Source of the DNA: Candidatus Accumulibacter adjunctus
Lineage (GTDB): Bacteria > Pseudomonadota > Gammaproteobacteria > Burkholderiales > Rhodocyclaceae
Assembly: GCA_000585015.1 (NCBI GenBank)
Contig: JFAX01000003.1
Location: 5,576-69,575 of the forward strand
DNA: 64,000 nucleotides
Reading direction: 5' to 3'
The stretch's first letter is position 1. Each line of letters starts with the position of its first letter. Under the pieces are notes generated by a model, which was not told the DNA's origin, made no database searches, and worked only from the letters and a program-made list of their open reading frames with translations. This document shows, piece after piece, positions 54,305 through 63,341 of this stretch. The translations under genes and the position numbers were made by a program.

Positions 54305-55885
54305 ATGAAGCGAATCACACTCATCTTGCTGGGCATCGCGACGCTGCTCGGCAGCGGCCGCGTGTTCGGCGATGCCGACGTCGACCGGGCGGTGCGGGCG
54401 CTCGGCGGCAGCGACGCGCTGGCTGCCGTCCGCAGCGTGCAGATCCGCGGTACGGTGAAGCACTGGGAACCCGAGCAGTCACGGGTGCCGGGTGGCGAGA
54501 AACGCTTCGCCGGCGAGTCGGCCTTCACCCTGACGCGCGACTTCGCCAGCGGCGCCGCCCGCATCGACTGGCAGCGTCAGCTGGCGTACCCGGGAGCGCG
54601 TGAGTATCGCTTCAGCGAAGTGATGACCAGCGAGGGCGGTCAGGTCTACGGCATCGACAGCAGCACGCGGACGAGCCAGAGCCGGGCGGCCGATCCGCCC
54701 GGTCATGCGATGTCCGGCCTGCGCTTGCAGGCGGCGCTGCGCGAGCTGGCACGCAGTTCGCCGCTGCTGGCGCTCGACATGCAGCGCGCGGCTGCACGGA
54801 CGCAGGCGCTGCCGGCGATCCCGGTCGGCGGGCGCAGCCTGCCGGCCGTGCGCTACGCCGCTGCCGGGCGAGACTTCATCGTCCTCTTCGATCCGGAGAG
54901 CGGCCTGCCGACGCGCGTGCGCAGCCTCGATTACGATTTCGTCCGCGGCGACCTCGACTTCGACCTGGTCCTCTCCGACTGGCGTCCGGTCGGCGGCATC
55001 CAGGTCGCGCACAGGCAGGTCTACGAACTGGCGGGAGAGGTGGTCGCCGACACCGTCCTCAGCGAAGTGACGATCGATCCGCCGCCGGTCGCCGGCCAGT
55101 TCGAGCTGCCGGCCGGTCGGCGGCCGGCAGCGCTCGCCGGCGGGCCGGGCATTCCCGCCTACCAGTGGGTGCTGCGCCGCCAGTACATCGGCGTCTTCCT
55201 CGACTCCGACATGCTCGGCTGGGACGCGGGCGCCAGCCGCGGTCTGGCGTTGCAGGAGATCGCTCCCGGCGTGCTGCTCGTCCAGGGTGGCTCGCACAAC
55301 AGCATGGTCGTCGAGCTGGCGGACTCGCTCGTCGTCTTCGACGCACCGATCAATGATGCGCAGGCGCAATGGACGCTCGACGCGCTGCGCGAGAAGTTCC
55401 CACACAAGCGCGTCCGTCATCTGGTGCTGACGCATCACCACCACGACCATATCGCCGGCGCCCGCAGCTTCATCGCCGCCGGCGCGACGCTGGTCGTCGG
55501 CGCCGGCGCGGCCGATCACTACCGGCGGATGGCGCTCGTCCCGCATCGCCGCAACCCGCTGCTGCCGGGCGCCGTCGGCGAGCCGCGCATCATCGAGGTG
55601 AACGATCGCCTGCGGATCAGCGACGGTGCGCGCGAGGTGCTGGTGCTCGAGGTCGACAATCCGCACGCCAGCGCGATGCTCATCGGCCATGTTCCCGATG
55701 TCCGGCTCGGCTTCGTCACCGATCTCTGGAGCCCTGGTCGCGACCCGCTCGGCAGCCGCCTCAACGCCGGCCAGGCAGCGCTGCGGGCGGCGGTGGCGCG
55801 CTACGGCATCGACCCCGAGCGCTTTGCCGGCGGCCACGGCAGCGTTGCGCCCTACGCGCCGCTGGCGCAACTCGCCGGCAACTGA
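54305..55885 (+). CDS. Exported metallo-beta-lactamase-fold hydrolase
   Basis: The 526-residue protein has a signal peptide (MKRITLILLGIATLLGSGRVFGD), an N-terminal lipoprotein-insert-like domain, and a metallo-beta-lactamase fold in the C-terminal half with the zinc motif LTHHHHDHIAG starting near residue 374, preceded by SMVVELADSLVVFDAP and followed by GFVTDLWSP (ligand Asp). GGAGGAG lies 5-6 nt before ATG 54305. Related exported MBL proteins act on diverse esters and thioesters; the substrate here is unknown. It starts about 160 nt after the DUF3999 gene. Confidence 0.9.
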   Translation: MKRITLILLGIATLLGSGRVFGDADVDRAVRALGGSDALAAVRSVQIRGTVKHWEPEQSRVPGGEKRFAGESAFTLTRDFASGAARIDWQRQLAYPGAREYRFSEVMTSEGGQVYGIDSSTRTSQSRAADPPGHAMSGLRLQAALRELARSSPLLALDMQRAAARTQALPAIPVGGRSLPAVRYAAAGRDFIVLFDPESGLPTRVRSLDYDFVRGDLDFDLVLSDWRPVGGIQVAHRQVYELAGEVVADTVLSEVTIDPPPVAGQFELPAGRRPAALAGGPGIPAYQWVLRRQYIGVFLDSDMLGWDAGASRGLALQEIAPGVLLVQGGSHNSMVVELADSLVVFDAPINDAQAQWTLDALREKFPHKRVRHLVLTHHHHDHIAGARSFIAAGATLVVGAGAADHYRRMALVPHRRNPLLPGAVGEPRIIEVNDRLRISDGAREVLVLEVDNPHASAMLIGHVPDVRLGFVTDLWSPGRDPLGSRLNAGQAALRAAVARYGIDPERFAGGHGSVAPYAPLAQLAGN

Positions 55886-55890
55886 GCGGC

Positions 55891-55923
55891 GAGGCGATCG
55901 TCGCCGCCGGCGACGGTCGCCTC
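55891..55923. terminator. 15-bp hairpin between convergent MBL and ComB-like genes
   Basis: GAGGCGATCGTCGCC (55891-55905) pairs with GGCGACGGTCGCCTC (55909-55923) through a 3-nt loop with one mismatch that is G-U in one direction. It fills the 36-nt gap between convergent stop codons. This is the best terminator-like structure in the window, although no T-run follows. Confidence 0.7.
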
Positions 55924-56719
55924 AGCAGCCGTCCGTCCGCGCCGCTGGCGGTGTGCCGCGGGTGGCGGGCAGACGCAGCGCATGGCGCACTTCGCCTGCC
56001 GCCGACGAGTTTCCAGGGGCGGCGCAGCGCAGGCGGCGAATCTGCAGATGGCCATCGACGTGCGCCGCCGCGAGGGCGAAATCGAAGCGGTCGGGCTGCG
56101 CACAGAGGTGGAGATCGCGTGCCGGCAGATTGGGGTTGTCGTCGGCGAGGAAACGGCGGCCGAAATCCGATTCGCGGACCCGCGCCGCGTAATGTTCGGG
56201 ATCGGGCTGCTCGCCCTGCAGCAGGGCATCGATGTAGTCGGCGCAGGCGACATCCTCGTCGCCATCGCGGTCGACCCACTCGCCGGTGATGACGAAACAC
56301 ACTTCCGCCGGCTGCAGCTCGAGCAGCGCGCTGGCCGTGGCGCGCGCGAGCACCAGGCTGCCGGCGAACAGCGCCCGCGCGTGGCGGAAGCGCGTCAGTC
56401 CGCGCACGCCGGCAGCCGTGGTCTGGATCAGTGGCCGGCCCGCCAGGTGGACGTGCTGCAACTCGGCGGGCGAGTTGCCGAAATCGAAGCCGGGTATCGG
56501 GTCGCCGCCGCCGACGGCACCGGTCGTCACGGCATCCGGCAGCTGCCGCTGCAGGCGGAAGGCAGCGGCGATCGTCTCCACCGGGTAGATCGTTCCGGCG
56601 CCGGCCACGAAGGCGTAGGCCGCAGTACTGAAGGAGCGCAGGACGTCGATCACCACCACCGCGTCAACCGGCTCGCGGATCGGATCAAGGCGATTCAGGA
56701 AGACGCGGCGGGTACGCAT
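55922..56719 (-). CDS. ComB-like 2-phosphosulfolactate phosphatase family protein
   Basis: The 265-residue protein carries the ComB fold motifs: VDAVVVIDVLRSFSTAAYAFVAGAGTIYPVETIAAA near the start, FGNSPAEL, RPLIQTTAAGVRGL and CFVITGEW. Archaeal ComB dephosphorylates 2-phosphosulfolactate in coenzyme M synthesis; bacterial homologues act on unknown phosphates. ATG 56719 (MRTRRVFLNRL) follows GAGGAG by 12 nt; a TTG four codons earlier is possible. No other coenzyme M gene is nearby, so the substrate is open. Confidence 0.85.
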   Translation of the reverse strand: MRTRRVFLNRLDPIREPVDAVVVIDVLRSFSTAAYAFVAGAGTIYPVETIAAAFRLQRQLPDAVTTGAVGGGDPIPGFDFGNSPAELQHVHLAGRPLIQTTAAGVRGLTRFRHARALFAGSLVLARATASALLELQPAEVCFVITGEWVDRDGDEDVACADYIDALLQGEQPDPEHYAARVRESDFGRRFLADDNPNLPARDLHLCAQPDRFDFALAAAHVDGHLQIRRLRCAAPGNSSAAGEVRHALRLPATRGTPPAARTDGC

Positions 56720-56827
56720 GGCGGCGTGCAACTCCTCTGGTCGTGGTGGATCGGAACCGGCCGCCGAGTATCCCCGATGTCCGGCGACCCGTCAAACGCC
56801 GACCGCCGTCGCCGCGGGGCATTGGGC

Positions 56828-57271
56828 TCAGGGGCGGCGCAGCTCGTTCTCCGACCACCAGCGGAGTTGCGAAACCTTGCCGCTGCCCTGCAGGATCGAC
56901 TCGATCGCGCTCGCCAGCCGCTCGACCGTCGGCGCGTTCGGCAGCTTGCGGAACCATTTGCGGACGGTTGGCGTGGCCGGCTCGATGAAGCAGAGGAAGC
57001 CGTTCTCATGCGCTTCGTAGTTGCCGCAACCGACCCACAACGGATAATCGGCGTGCTGCAGGCCGACGCGGACGCCCCACATCTCGACCGTCACCGACTC
57101 GACCGGAAAGCCGTGCGCCGGCAGTTCCTGTGCCAGGAACTCCGCCAGACGGATGCCGTAACGGCCGGGGTTGAGCTGCTGGTCCTCGCCGGGGTAGGGC
57201 GGGAAGTCGGCGGAAACGAACTCCACCTGGGCACGCATCGACAATGGATCGACTCCTTCCGGAACTTGCAT
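56828..57271 (-). CDS. Hypothetical protein with a conserved-looking sequence
   Basis: The 147-residue reading MQVPEGVDPLSMRAQVEFVSADFPPYPGEDQQLNPGRYGIRLAEFLAQELPAHGFPVESVTVEMWGVRVGLQ… has normal amino-acid composition, hydrophobic periodicity and aromatic residues (WVGCGNYEAHENGFLCFIEP), unlike shadow frames. I do not recognise the family. No signal peptide is visible. Its 5' part overlaps the end of the next upstream frame by 266 nt, so one of the two is mis-bounded. ATG 57271 is the first in-frame ATG of the well-composed region; the frame remains open upstream. Confidence 0.65.
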   Translation of the reverse strand: MQVPEGVDPLSMRAQVEFVSADFPPYPGEDQQLNPGRYGIRLAEFLAQELPAHGFPVESVTVEMWGVRVGLQHADYPLWVGCGNYEAHENGFLCFIEPATPTVRKWFRKLPNAPTVERLASAIESILQGSGKVSQLRWWSENELRRP

Positions 57272-58034
57272 CAAAAGTGTGGTGGCGACCGCGCCCGGGC
57301 CGCCCGGCGCCCGCCTGCCGGCGGCGCCGTGGCTTGCCTCCAGGCCTCGGCGAGGCGCCTTCACCGCCGCCGCGGGCCGCGCGATCGGCGACCAGCCGCA
57401 ACCAGAGCTGCGCATCGTAAGGCAGCGTGCGGCGCATGTCAGCAGGTGCCGGTGCGCTGCCGCCGGGCGACAGAAGCAGCACCTTCTCGACGACCACGGC
57501 GTGCACCCGGTAGATGCTGGCGGTGAAGGGTGCATCGAGGCGCTGCAGGAAGTCCGGCGCGGCGAGCAGCCGGGCGACGAAGCGGTTGTGTTCGGCGGCG
57601 GTGGCGCGCGCCAGCCGTGGCGTCCATTCACTGCTCCGGGCGGCCGCCTCGACCAGGTGGCGAGAAATCCACGGGTGCTCGACGGCGCGGCCGAGAGCGA
57701 GCGACGAAAGCGCCGGGGCGTCGTTGCCGCGGCTCGCCAGCCACTCGCCGACGACCCGCCGGTAGTCCGCCTCGCCCAGCGTGCAGTGCGGAGAGGCCGA
57801 GCGGTCGGCGCGCAGCACGGCGTGCGCCGGGTCGGCCAGCGCCTCGACATGCGGTTCGCAGGCCAGCAGCGGCAGTGCCCAGGCGAGCGGCAGTGCGAGC
57901 AGGAGGCTGCCGCCGCGGCGCCGGTGTCGGCCTTTGGGGTGACCGATGGCCGCCAGCCGGCCGCACCCCGCTCTGTTGTCGTTGCTCGACGACCCTGCAC
58001 CGCCGTCGCTGACGGCGCCTTCCTGAATCTTCAT
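57006..58034 (-). CDS. Possible exported hypothetical protein, 3' boundary uncertain
   Basis: From ATG 58034 the frame encodes a basic leader and hydrophobic stretch (RRRGGSLLLALPLAWALPLLACEPHVEALADP), a plausible lipobox-bearing signal (LLAC), then about 160 residues of helical sequence (HCTLGEADYRRVVGEWLASRGNDAPALSSLALGRAVEHPWISRHLVEAAARSSEWT…YRVHAVVVEKVLLL). After about position 57330 the translation turns Arg/Gly/Pro-rich, which looks out of frame. The true end may be earlier, by frameshift or sequence error near 57290-57360. Function unknown. Confidence 0.5.
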   Translation of the reverse strand: MKIQEGAVSDGGAGSSSNDNRAGCGRLAAIGHPKGRHRRRGGSLLLALPLAWALPLLACEPHVEALADPAHAVLRADRSASPHCTLGEADYRRVVGEWLASRGNDAPALSSLALGRAVEHPWISRHLVEAAARSSEWTPRLARATAAEHNRFVARLLAAPDFLQRLDAPFTASIYRVHAVVVEKVLLLSPGGSAPAPADMRRTLPYDAQLWLRLVADRAARGGGEGASPRPGGKPRRRRQAGAGRPGRGRHHTFDASSGRSRSIVDACPGGVRFRRLPALPRRGPAAQPRPLRHPSGGVPGTGTAGARLSGRVGDGRDVGRPRRPAARRLSVVGRLRQLRSA

Positions 58035-58249
58035 GCGCTCCCTCGATGCGACCATCGCTGCAGCGACTCGCGAGTCGGCGCCGCCGGTCGCACAGCGGCC
58101 ATGGCAGACGACGATTGGAACCTGCGGCACGGCTCCCCTGACTCTCCTGCGCGGCGATTATCGGCGGCGCCCGGCAGCGTGTCAAAGCGCGCGTCAGGCA
58201 GCCGACGTGCTACCATCGCCGGCGTCATTTTTTCGCGGAGGGGTAGACG

Positions 58250-59077
58250 ATGCAGCGAGCACGAGTTCTTCAAGTTCTTCATCGGGCGGGCAGTCGCCGC
58301 AGCCTGCGGGCCTTCGCCGTGGCCGGGTGCGCACTCCTCGCCGGTTGCGCCGGTGACGGCGGCAGCCTGCTGGGCAGCGGTACGACGACCGTCGCCACGG
58401 ACAAGGCGCGGCTGACGCAGAGCGGCTTTCTCTCCGACTATGCCCGGCTGCGGCCGACCGCCTGGGGGCACGGGATCGAGTGCTGGCGCGATCCGGCACT
58501 CGATGCCACGCGCTACAACGCGGTCCTGGTCTCGCGCATCGACGTCTCGCTCAGGTCGCGCGATGGTGGACCGCAGACCTTCGATCCGAAGGACATCGCG
58601 ACCCTCACCGACTACTTCCATCACGCGCTCGTCAAGGCGCTGCGGCCGCAGATGCAGATCGTCAACCAGCCGGGACCGGGGGTCGTCGTCCTGCGCGTGG
58701 CACTCACCGATCTCGTGCCGACCAAGGTCACCGACAGCGTGGCGGGGACGCTGATTCCCTACGGCTTCGTCGCCGAGGCGGGTTCCGGTGCGGCCACCGG
58801 CCGGCCGGCGGGATCGACTCCGTACATGGGCGAGACCGGCATGGAGATGCAGTTCCGCGACGGCGCGTCGGGCCGGATTCTCGGCGAGTGCCGCGACACC
58901 GAGATCGGCCGCAAGTACGCGGTCGATGTCAACTCCTCGGCGGTCGGTGCGGCGCAGACCTGGGCCAATGGCTACCTCAGCTCCTTCCAGGCATGGACCT
59001 ATGCCAAGGATGCCTTCGACAAGTGGTCGCTGCAGGTGGCCGAGCGTCTCGCCAAACTGCGCGCCGGCCAGCCGTAG
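58250..59077 (+). CDS. DUF3313 lipoprotein
   Basis: The 275-residue protein begins with a basic leader and lipobox (FAVAGCALLAGCAG, lipidated Cys near 33). The rest fits DUF3313: LTQSGFLSDYARLRP…ALDATRYNAVLVSRIDVSL…FHHALVKALRPQMQIVNQPGPGVVVLRVALTDLVP…AVGAAQTWANGYLSSFQAWTYAKDAFDKW. GGAGGGG precedes ATG 58250. It should sit in the outer or inner membrane facing the periplasm. Role unknown. It is convergent with the SAP-like gene; a short hairpin (CGGCGC-gct-GCGCCG, 59085-59099) lies between them. Confidence 0.88.
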   Translation: MQRARVLQVLHRAGSRRSLRAFAVAGCALLAGCAGDGGSLLGSGTTTVATDKARLTQSGFLSDYARLRPTAWGHGIECWRDPALDATRYNAVLVSRIDVSLRSRDGGPQTFDPKDIATLTDYFHHALVKALRPQMQIVNQPGPGVVVLRVALTDLVPTKVTDSVAGTLIPYGFVAEAGSGAATGRPAGSTPYMGETGMEMQFRDGASGRILGECRDTEIGRKYAVDVNSSAVGAAQTWANGYLSSFQAWTYAKDAFDKWSLQVAERLAKLRAGQP

Positions 59078-59105
59078 CGTTTCGCGGCGCGCTGCGCCGG
59101 GGGCT

Positions 59106-60881
59106 TCAGGATGCCATCCCGAAGCCCAGCGCGCGCACCCGCTCGCGGAAGCGGGCGAGCTGGTTGCTGCGCACCACCAGCGTCCTGGGCCCGGCGCGCA
59201 GACAGAGAGCGGAGGTTTCCGGCCGGCCGGCAATCTGCGCGGTGGTCTCCGCGTCGCGGCACTCGATCAGCACGGCGTTGCCGAGCATCTTCAGCGCCGT
59301 GCCATTGTGCTCGCAGAGCGCGATGAAGGATGCGAACGGCGCCGGCAGCGGCTGGCCACCGGCGCTTTCGAGAAAGCCCTTCAGTTCGCTGATGGCGTGG
59401 CCCTTCTCGATCGCCGCCAGCGACCTGTCGCGGTCGAGGCGCCAGCTTCCCGGCTGCAAGGGCACGGCCCAGTTGTCGAGCAGCAGCGCTTCCTCGCCCG
59501 CGAGGGCGCCTCTGACGATATCGAGCTGCAGTTCCGGGGAGAATGACAGGGCGACGCTGCTGGCAATGGCGGGTGGCTGGTAGGCCGGCTCGCGACCCAG
59601 GATATACGCGCCGAGCAGCGTCAGACGAAAGGCTCTGAGACCGTCGTAGCGGCTCAGGAACGACAGGTCGTCGGTGCCCCACTGGTCACGAAAGTCCGAG
59701 CGCGCCTGCGCCGGATGGACGTAGGCGACGTCGACCAGCCCGAGCGTGGCCGCGTACTCGAACAGGAAAGCGAAGATGTAGCGTTCCTGCAGGATGTTCC
59801 AGCCGCCCCACCCGGCATGACCGAGGCTGCCATACTGGCGGTCGCAGAGGTAGAGCTTCCAGGCATCGTGGGTCACCGCGAAGACGCGGTCGGTCGCCTG
59901 CATGAAGCGCGAGAAGTCATCGACGGCGATCCACTGGCCGATCGGGCAGGCCTGCAACGTCTCCTCGATGGCCGCCCGCCGCGGCGCGACGGCGGTCATC
60001 ACGCGTCCCTTGGCATTCTGCCCCTTGACCGCTTCGACGCGGCTGAACTCGTCGAACAGGGTGCTTTTCAGCCACTTCTGCCAGAGTCCGCGCAGCACCT
60101 GTGCCGGCGGCGTGGCGAGGGCCTTGACGCCGCCCGGGCTGAGTTGCAGGCGGCCTGACACCACCGCCGCGAGACCGCCGGCCTGCAACAGCATCGGCCA
60201 GGCGAAGGCCTTGATCGCGCCGATTTCCTGGCTCCAGTCGTACTGCTTCACCTCATGCGGGTAATGGTCGCCACCCGCCAGCCTGTCGCTCAGCAGGCGC
60301 AGGCTGGCGGCGCCCGGCAGCGCCGTCTTGTCGCTGACCGGCACGCGCTCCTGCTCGACGGTGCGCAGCATGATCAGCACTTCCTGCAAGGCTTCGCGTT
60401 CGGTCAGGCGGACGGTCAGGAGCGGGTCTTCGGGCAGTGCTTCCGAGCTTGCGATGCCTGGCGGTGCGGGCGGCGGAACGAAGGCCACCAGGTGCGGCCG
60501 CAGGTCGGTCGGCACGACGTAGCAGCCTTCATTCGGCGAGTACAGGATGAACAGGCACAAGGCGGTCTTCTTGCCTGCGGAATGGCTGTACGATCTCACC
60601 GGAGCGATGTGAAAGGCCGGTGCGCGCTGGTACTTGGCGCGGAACCGCCGGTCGGAGTACTCGCCCAGCGGGTGATGCGCCGCTTCGCGGACGGCAAGTT
60701 GCTGCGTCTCGTCCAGCAGCGCCCAGACTGCCTTCAGCTCGGGCCCGAACATCGCGGCGACGATGCGTTCGACCAGATCGTCCTTGCGCGGGCTCGAGGC
60801 GCCGCTCGGCAGGAAGCCCAGCAGCTCCTTCAAATCCGGCACGGTGAGGCATGCCAGCAAATCTCTCAGAGTCATCGACAT
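59106..60881 (-). CDS. SAP-like domain protein with a possible helicase-associated region
   Basis: The 591-residue protein begins MSMTLRDLLACLTVPDLKELLGFLPSGASSPRKDDLVERIVAAM, a SAP-like helix-extended loop-helix. The middle (IGQWIAVDDFSRFMQATDRVFAVTHDAWKLYLCDRQYG) and the C-terminal part (LSFSPELQLDIVRGALAGEEALLLDNWAVPLQPGSWRLDRDRSLAAIEKGHAISELKGFLES…CRDAETTAQIA) recall helicase XPB/Ssl2-associated domains (Helicase_C_3-like), but no Walker motifs are present. DNA binding is possible; enzyme activity is not shown. It starts 43 nt downstream of the Hsp70-like gene, so a functional link to that chaperone is likely. Family call is tentative. Confidence 0.7.
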   Translation of the reverse strand: MSMTLRDLLACLTVPDLKELLGFLPSGASSPRKDDLVERIVAAMFGPELKAVWALLDETQQLAVREAAHHPLGEYSDRRFRAKYQRAPAFHIAPVRSYSHSAGKKTALCLFILYSPNEGCYVVPTDLRPHLVAFVPPPAPPGIASSEALPEDPLLTVRLTEREALQEVLIMLRTVEQERVPVSDKTALPGAASLRLLSDRLAGGDHYPHEVKQYDWSQEIGAIKAFAWPMLLQAGGLAAVVSGRLQLSPGGVKALATPPAQVLRGLWQKWLKSTLFDEFSRVEAVKGQNAKGRVMTAVAPRRAAIEETLQACPIGQWIAVDDFSRFMQATDRVFAVTHDAWKLYLCDRQYGSLGHAGWGGWNILQERYIFAFLFEYAATLGLVDVAYVHPAQARSDFRDQWGTDDLSFLSRYDGLRAFRLTLLGAYILGREPAYQPPAIASSVALSFSPELQLDIVRGALAGEEALLLDNWAVPLQPGSWRLDRDRSLAAIEKGHAISELKGFLESAGGQPLPAPFASFIALCEHNGTALKMLGNAVLIECRDAETTAQIAGRPETSALCLRAGPRTLVVRSNQLARFRERVRALGFGMAS

Positions 60882-60924
60882 CTCCAATGGCACGGCAACG
60901 GGGGTGAAATCCTGCGCTGAATGA

Positions 60925-62772
60925 TCAATCGCCGGCGCCGGCGCGCACGTCGAACTCGACCTTCCAGCGCTGCGGACCATCGTGCGGCAGCGCCTCGAGC
61001 TCGAGCGTGCCGGCTTCGGTGACGCGCGCGTGCAGGCGGACGCGCACCACCTCGCCGGCGGCGCGGCCGTCGGCCGGCAGCGTCGTCTGGATCTCGTCGA
61101 GTTCCTGCAGTTCGTCCGGCTCCCACTCTTCGAGCAGCGTGCCGACCTGGTCCTGGCGGCGCACCGACGAACCGAAGAAGCGGAAGCGCACCTGCTCGCC
61201 GACGACGAGACCGAACTCCATCGCCGGCAACGCCGCCTCGCTCCCTTCCTCCATGCCGAAAGGCGCCAGGCAGAGCGCCTGCACCGGCGGCTGCATGCCG
61301 GGAACGGCCGGCATCACCGACTCGACGGCGACGTAGTAGGCGCGCGCCGTGCCGCCGCGGATGCGCACCCCCTGGCCGCGCCGGACGTAGCCGTAGTAAG
61401 CGGCGCCGCGGGCGACGGCGAGGTCGAGGTCAGCGCCTTCGAGCAGGCGTGCGGCCGCTGCACCTTCGGCGGCGAGCCACGAGTTGATGATCGTCAGCGT
61501 CCGCTCGGCGAGCAGATCGGACTTGAAGACGCCACCGTTGAAGAGGACGGCGGTCGGATGCAGGAAGCTGGCGCCGTCCGGCAGCCGGCCGCTGAAGCCC
61601 TCGAGGTCGGCGGTCGCCGCCACCTGGCGGGCGAGAAAGGCGGCGAGGTGGCGGCTGACCGCGGCGTCCTGCGCGTACGGCAGGCCGAGCTGCGTCAGGC
61701 CGGCGCGGCCGCGGCCCTGCGGCCGGTCGCCGATCGCCGCCGGCGGGAAGAAGCCGTCGACCAGCGTCGCGCCCAGTTCCTCGCGCGTCAGCTCGCTGCG
61801 CAGCGAACCGCCGATCAGCCGGGCGCCGCGGCTGGCGATGACCAGCGGCACGGACGCCAGATCGGGGTCGCCGAGCAGCGCCTCCTTGGCCGACCGGCAG
61901 GCGTGCGTCAGCGCCCGCAACTGCCAGGCGTCGAGCTTGCTGCCCTGCGCCGACAGCTTGCCGGCGACGGCGTAGGCGAGTGCCAGGTCCATGTTGTCGC
62001 CACCGAGCAGGATGTGCTCGCCGACGGCGACGCGGTGCAGTTCGAGGTTGCCGTCGCGCTCGACGACGGCGATCAGCGAGAAGTCGCTGGTGCCGCCGCC
62101 GACATCGACGACGAGGATGATGTCACCGGGCTGCACCTGCTTGCGCCAGCCGCCGCCGCTCTTCTCGATCCAGCTGTAGAGCGCCGCCTGCGGCTCCTCG
62201 AGCAGGATCATCCGCTCGCAGCCGGCGGCCCGCGCCGCCTCGGCAGTCAGCTCGCGCGCCGCCGGGTCGAAGGATGCCGGGATGGTGACGACGACTTCCT
62301 GCTCGACGAAGGGCGCCGCGGGCCGCGCGTGGTCCCAGGCGGCGCGCAGATGGGCGAGATAGCGCAGCGAGGCCTCGAGCGGCGACAGGCGGGCGACTTC
62401 CGGCGGTGCGTCGCTCGGCAGGATCGCGGCGCGACGGTCGACGCCGGCGTGGCAAAGCCAGCTCTTGGCGCTCGACACCAGACGGATCGGCGTCGCCGCG
62501 CCGCGGCTGCGCGCCATTTCGCCGACGGCGTAGTCCTGCTCGGCCGTCCACGGCAGGCTGAGATCGCCGCTGGCGAGTTCGCTGGCGTGCGGCAGGTAGA
62601 TGAACGAGGGCAGCAGTCCGGGTGACTCGACCGTGCCGGGCGCGGTGAGCTGCGGGATCGGCAGCACCTGCTGGCTGACCTGCTCGCCGTCGCAGGCCGC
62701 GAGCTCCACATAGGAGAGCGCGCAGTGGGTGGTGCCGAGGTCGATGCCGATCGAGAATCTGGCTTCGCTCAC
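60925..62772 (-). CDS. Atypical Hsp70 family protein
   Basis: The 615-residue protein has the Hsp70 ATPase motifs FSIGIDLGTTHCALSYVEL (1-20), VVDVGGGTSDFSLIAVVE and a recognisable hinge (LLGGDNMDLALAYAVAGKL; AVLFNGGVFKSDLLAERTL). The C-terminal part is a short beta domain (EPDELQELDEIQTTLPADGRAAGEVVRVRLHARVTEAGTLELEAL) without a clear lid or EEVD. It is not DnaK or HscA. The GTG start at 62772 overlaps the DUF2760 stop (GTGA). DUF2760 genes are regularly found before such Hsp70-like genes. Client unknown. Confidence 0.9.
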   Translation of the reverse strand: MSEARFSIGIDLGTTHCALSYVELAACDGEQVSQQVLPIPQLTAPGTVESPGLLPSFIYLPHASELASGDLSLPWTAEQDYAVGEMARSRGAATPIRLVSSAKSWLCHAGVDRRAAILPSDAPPEVARLSPLEASLRYLAHLRAAWDHARPAAPFVEQEVVVTIPASFDPAARELTAEAARAAGCERMILLEEPQAALYSWIEKSGGGWRKQVQPGDIILVVDVGGGTSDFSLIAVVERDGNLELHRVAVGEHILLGGDNMDLALAYAVAGKLSAQGSKLDAWQLRALTHACRSAKEALLGDPDLASVPLVIASRGARLIGGSLRSELTREELGATLVDGFFPPAAIGDRPQGRGRAGLTQLGLPYAQDAAVSRHLAAFLARQVAATADLEGFSGRLPDGASFLHPTAVLFNGGVFKSDLLAERTLTIINSWLAAEGAAAARLLEGADLDLAVARGAAYYGYVRRGQGVRIRGGTARAYYVAVESVMPAVPGMQPPVQALCLAPFGMEEGSEAALPAMEFGLVVGEQVRFRFFGSSVRRQDQVGTLLEEWEPDELQELDEIQTTLPADGRAAGEVVRVRLHARVTEAGTLELEALPHDGPQRWKVEFDVRAGAGD

Positions 62773-63341
62773 AGTTCCACCTCCGCCGCGGCAACGATGC
62801 GCAGGTCGTGGCCGCTCGCCAGCTGCGGCAGGCGCGTTTCGCGCACCCGCCAGCCGCGATGCGTCAGGCTGCCGGTAAACGGCGGCTGGCCGACGACGTT
62901 GCCGGTGACGCGGATCGCTGCGGCGTCGAAGCCTGCCGGCAGCGTCAGGCGGCTGCCTTCGGGCTCGTCGCGCACCGGCTCGATGCGGAAGTTCTCGCGC
63001 AGGACCTTGCGGCAGCCTTCATGGACGACGCGCGCGGCGGCTCCGATGTCGGCGTCGCCGTAGGCGGCGACATCCTCCTGGATGAAGTCGATGAAGCGGG
63101 CTTCGCGCTGCAGCAGCCCGAGGAGCTGCAGCGCGCCGTCGGGCGCCGCGGCGAGCAGCGGCGGCGGCGCCGGTCTGGCGGCGGCGGCAGGCGGGGCCGG
63201 CGGCGCCGCTGGTTCGCGGCGCTGCTCGCCACTGCGCAAGGCCTGGATGCGGGCAGCGAGGTCGCCGTCGGCCAGGACGGCGAAGAAGGTGCCGAAGGCA
63301 ATCGAGATTCTGCTCAACAGGGATGGGTGGGCTGCTTTCAT
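62769..63341 (-). CDS. DUF2760 protein
   Basis: The 190-residue protein begins MKAAHPSLLSRISIAFGTFFAVLADGDLAARIQALR, has a Pro/Ala linker (about 45-68), and the DUF2760 core: ALQLLGLLQREARFIDFIQEDVAAYGDADIGAAARVVHEGCRKVLRENF, then beta strands ending LPQLASGHDLRIVAAAEVEL. It is translationally coupled to the Hsp70-like gene, a conserved pairing. Its role may be as a co-factor of that chaperone; no J-domain is present. Confidence 0.9.
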   Translation of the reverse strand: MKAAHPSLLSRISIAFGTFFAVLADGDLAARIQALRSGEQRREPAAPPAPPAAAARPAPPPLLAAAPDGALQLLGLLQREARFIDFIQEDVAAYGDADIGAAARVVHEGCRKVLRENFRIEPVRDEPEGSRLTLPAGFDAAAIRVTGNVVGQPPFTGSLTHRGWRVRETRLPQLASGHDLRIVAAAEVEL

